From: Nocardioides marinisabuli
GTDB taxonomy: Bacteria > Actinomycetota > Actinomycetes > Propionibacteriales > Nocardioidaceae
Assembly: GCF_013466785.1 (NCBI RefSeq)
Contig: NZ_CP059163.1
Coordinates: 1,798,001-1,862,000 of the forward strand
Reading direction: 5' to 3'
Length of the DNA stretch: 64,000 bases
The notes under the pieces were generated by a model. The model searched no databases, was not told the DNA's origin, and was given only the letters and a program-made list of their open reading frames with translations. Shown piece after piece: positions 63,009-64,000 of this stretch (the first letter of the stretch is position 1; each line of letters opens with the position of its first letter). The position numbers were made by a program, and so were the translations under genes.

Positions 63009-64000
63009 ATGAGCATCCCTGATGACGCTTCCCCGCACCCTCCCGGGGCGCGCTCGGGCCTGCTCGACCGCCACATCTCCTTCCTCGAGGCGCTGCGGGC
63101 GGCCGGGCTCCCGGTCTCGCTGGCCGAGGACCTCGACGCCGTCGCGGTGCTGACCGCGCTGCCGTGGGACGACCGGGCCGTCGTGCGCGAGGGGTACGCC
63201 GCCGCCGTGGTCAAGCGGCACGCCCAGCGCGCGACCTTCGACGCGCTCTTCGACCTCTACTTCCCGCGCCTGGTGGGCGACGGGTCCACCCGGCTCGACG
63301 GTGGCGAGGGCCCCGACGGACCCGACGGCTCCGACAGCCCCGACAGCAGTACCCAGGACGCCGACGAGCGGCCGGTCGTGCCGGGCTCGCGCGACAACGC
63401 GGAGGCGCTGCGCGACTTCCGCGAGCGCCTCGAGGCCGCGATGGCCGCCGGCGACGAGGAGCAGCTGGCCCGCCTGGCCGCGGAGGCCGTGGGCCGCTTC
63501 GGCGCGATGCCCGGGCGGGGGCCGGGGCTCTCGTCGTGGTCGGCGTACACCGCGCTCCAGCGGGTGGCGCCCGGCGAGATCGTCGAGCGCCTGGTGCAGG
63601 GCCTGCTGGCCGAGGGCCGCGGCGAGGAGGAGGCGCAGCGGGCGGCGGGGCAGCGCGTCGGCGACTTCACCCGCCGCGTCGAGGCCGACGCGCGGCGCCG
63701 CATCGGCGAGGAGAAGGGCGCCGACCACGTGGCCCGCACCGCCCTGCGCCCGACCATCGACCGCCTCGACTTCCTGCAGATGCGGCGCAGCGACCTGGAG
63801 CAGATGCGGCGCGAGATCTACCCGCTGGCCCGCCGGCTCGCGACCCGGCTGACCCAGGAGCACCACGCGCAGCGCCGCGGTCCGCTCGACTTCCGCCGCA
63901 CCGTCCGGGCCTCGGTGTCGACCGGCGGGGTGCCGCTGACCACCCACCACAAGCCCAAGCGGCCGCACCGCAGCGAGCTCGTGGTGCTCTGCGACGTCTC
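63009..64000 (+). CDS. VWA domain protein, CoxE-like, N-terminal part (runs off right edge)
   Basis: About 330 residues are visible. RHISFLEALRAAGLPVSLAEDLDAV at the start and RFDFRRTVRASVSTGGVPL-like sequence (PLDFRRTVRASVSTGGVP) near 300 are typical of CoxE-like proteins. The last visible residues, SELVVLCDVS, begin the metal-ion-dependent adhesion site of the VWA domain. Residues of about 95-120 form an acidic Gly/Asp/Ser linker. ATG 63009 is 6 nt after the MoxR stop. It presumably works with the MoxR ATPase to mature or insert a metal cofactor or complex. Confidence 0.88.
   Translation, partial: MSIPDDASPHPPGARSGLLDRHISFLEALRAAGLPVSLAEDLDAVAVLTALPWDDRAVVREGYAAAVVKRHAQRATFDALFDLYFPRLVGDGSTRLDGGEGPDGPDGSDSPDSSTQDADERPVVPGSRDNAEALRDFRERLEAAMAAGDEEQLARLAAEAVGRFGAMPGRGPGLSSWSAYTALQRVAPGEIVERLVQGLLAEGRGEEEAQRAAGQRVGDFTRRVEADARRRIGEEKGADHVARTALRPTIDRLDFLQMRRSDLEQMRREIYPLARRLATRLTQEHHAQRRGPLDFRRTVRASVSTGGVPLTTHHKPKRPHRSELVVLCDV

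Overview
The window is a stretch of chromosome from a high-GC actinobacterium, most likely of the Nocardioides type. This is inferred from the very GC-rich codon use, the many GTG starts, the ATGA/GTGA stop-start overlaps, the leaderless starts with a TAnnnT box 6-7 nt upstream, and actinobacterial pairs such as tadA with its associated protein. I see no phage genes, transposase, CRISPR array or rRNA. The only foreign-looking patch is a lower-GC sulfotransferase gene with debris beside it (16.6-17.8 kb).

Layout. 0-5 kb: start of ilvA, an acyl-CoA dehydrogenase with a divergent TetR regulator that share a large palindrome, an XRE-type regulator with a long helical-repeat body, and a TauE/SafE permease. 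5.2-14.9 kb: two PGPGW-type membrane proteins, then recC-recB-recD; recB and recD each carry apparent frameshifts. 14.9-23.4 kb: ACT protein, menB, the sulfotransferase, a SIRT5-type sirtuin, a TetR/MMPL pair with a shared operator, a lipoprotein and a membrane protein. 23.4-29.8 kb: treX-treY-treZ, trehalose from glycogen. 29.9-37.8 kb: a long-chain-type acyl-CoA dehydrogenase, a VIT-family transporter, thpR, the three-gene pnt transhydrogenase, ohr, upp, and tadA with its partner.

39.0-53.6 kb is the centrepiece: a LacI regulator with two operator-like sites, then a tightly packed unidirectional cluster for L-rhamnose uptake (rhaTPQS), mutarotation (rhaM), isomerisation (rhaI), phosphorylation (rhaB) and cleavage plus lactaldehyde oxidation (fused rhaEW). 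It runs on into L-lactate oxidation (lutA and a fused lutB-lutC) and an alditol oxidase. Read together, the locus could take extracellular L-rhamnose to DHAP plus pyruvate. 53.9-59.6 kb: a second sugar locus, DeoR regulator, polyol ABC transporter without its own ATPase, and mannitol-type dehydrogenase. 59.7-64 kb: tRNA-Ser(CGA) with a strong terminator, gamma-carbonic anhydrase, crotonase, two related small membrane-anchored proteins, and a MoxR ATPase with a VWA protein that runs off the right edge.

The least explained signal is a set of intergenic arrays in which a short unit is repeated directly and then, usually, in inverted orientation (about 0.50, 15.56, 31.89, 37.85 and 61.2 kb). Three share one 22-bp unit, a fourth has the same 22-bp period with another sequence, and a fifth has a 12-bp unit. 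Several begin on the stop codon of the upstream gene. Separately, apparent single-base losses interrupt recB, recD, a permease N-terminus and one small protein, which may be sequence errors rather than real lesions.
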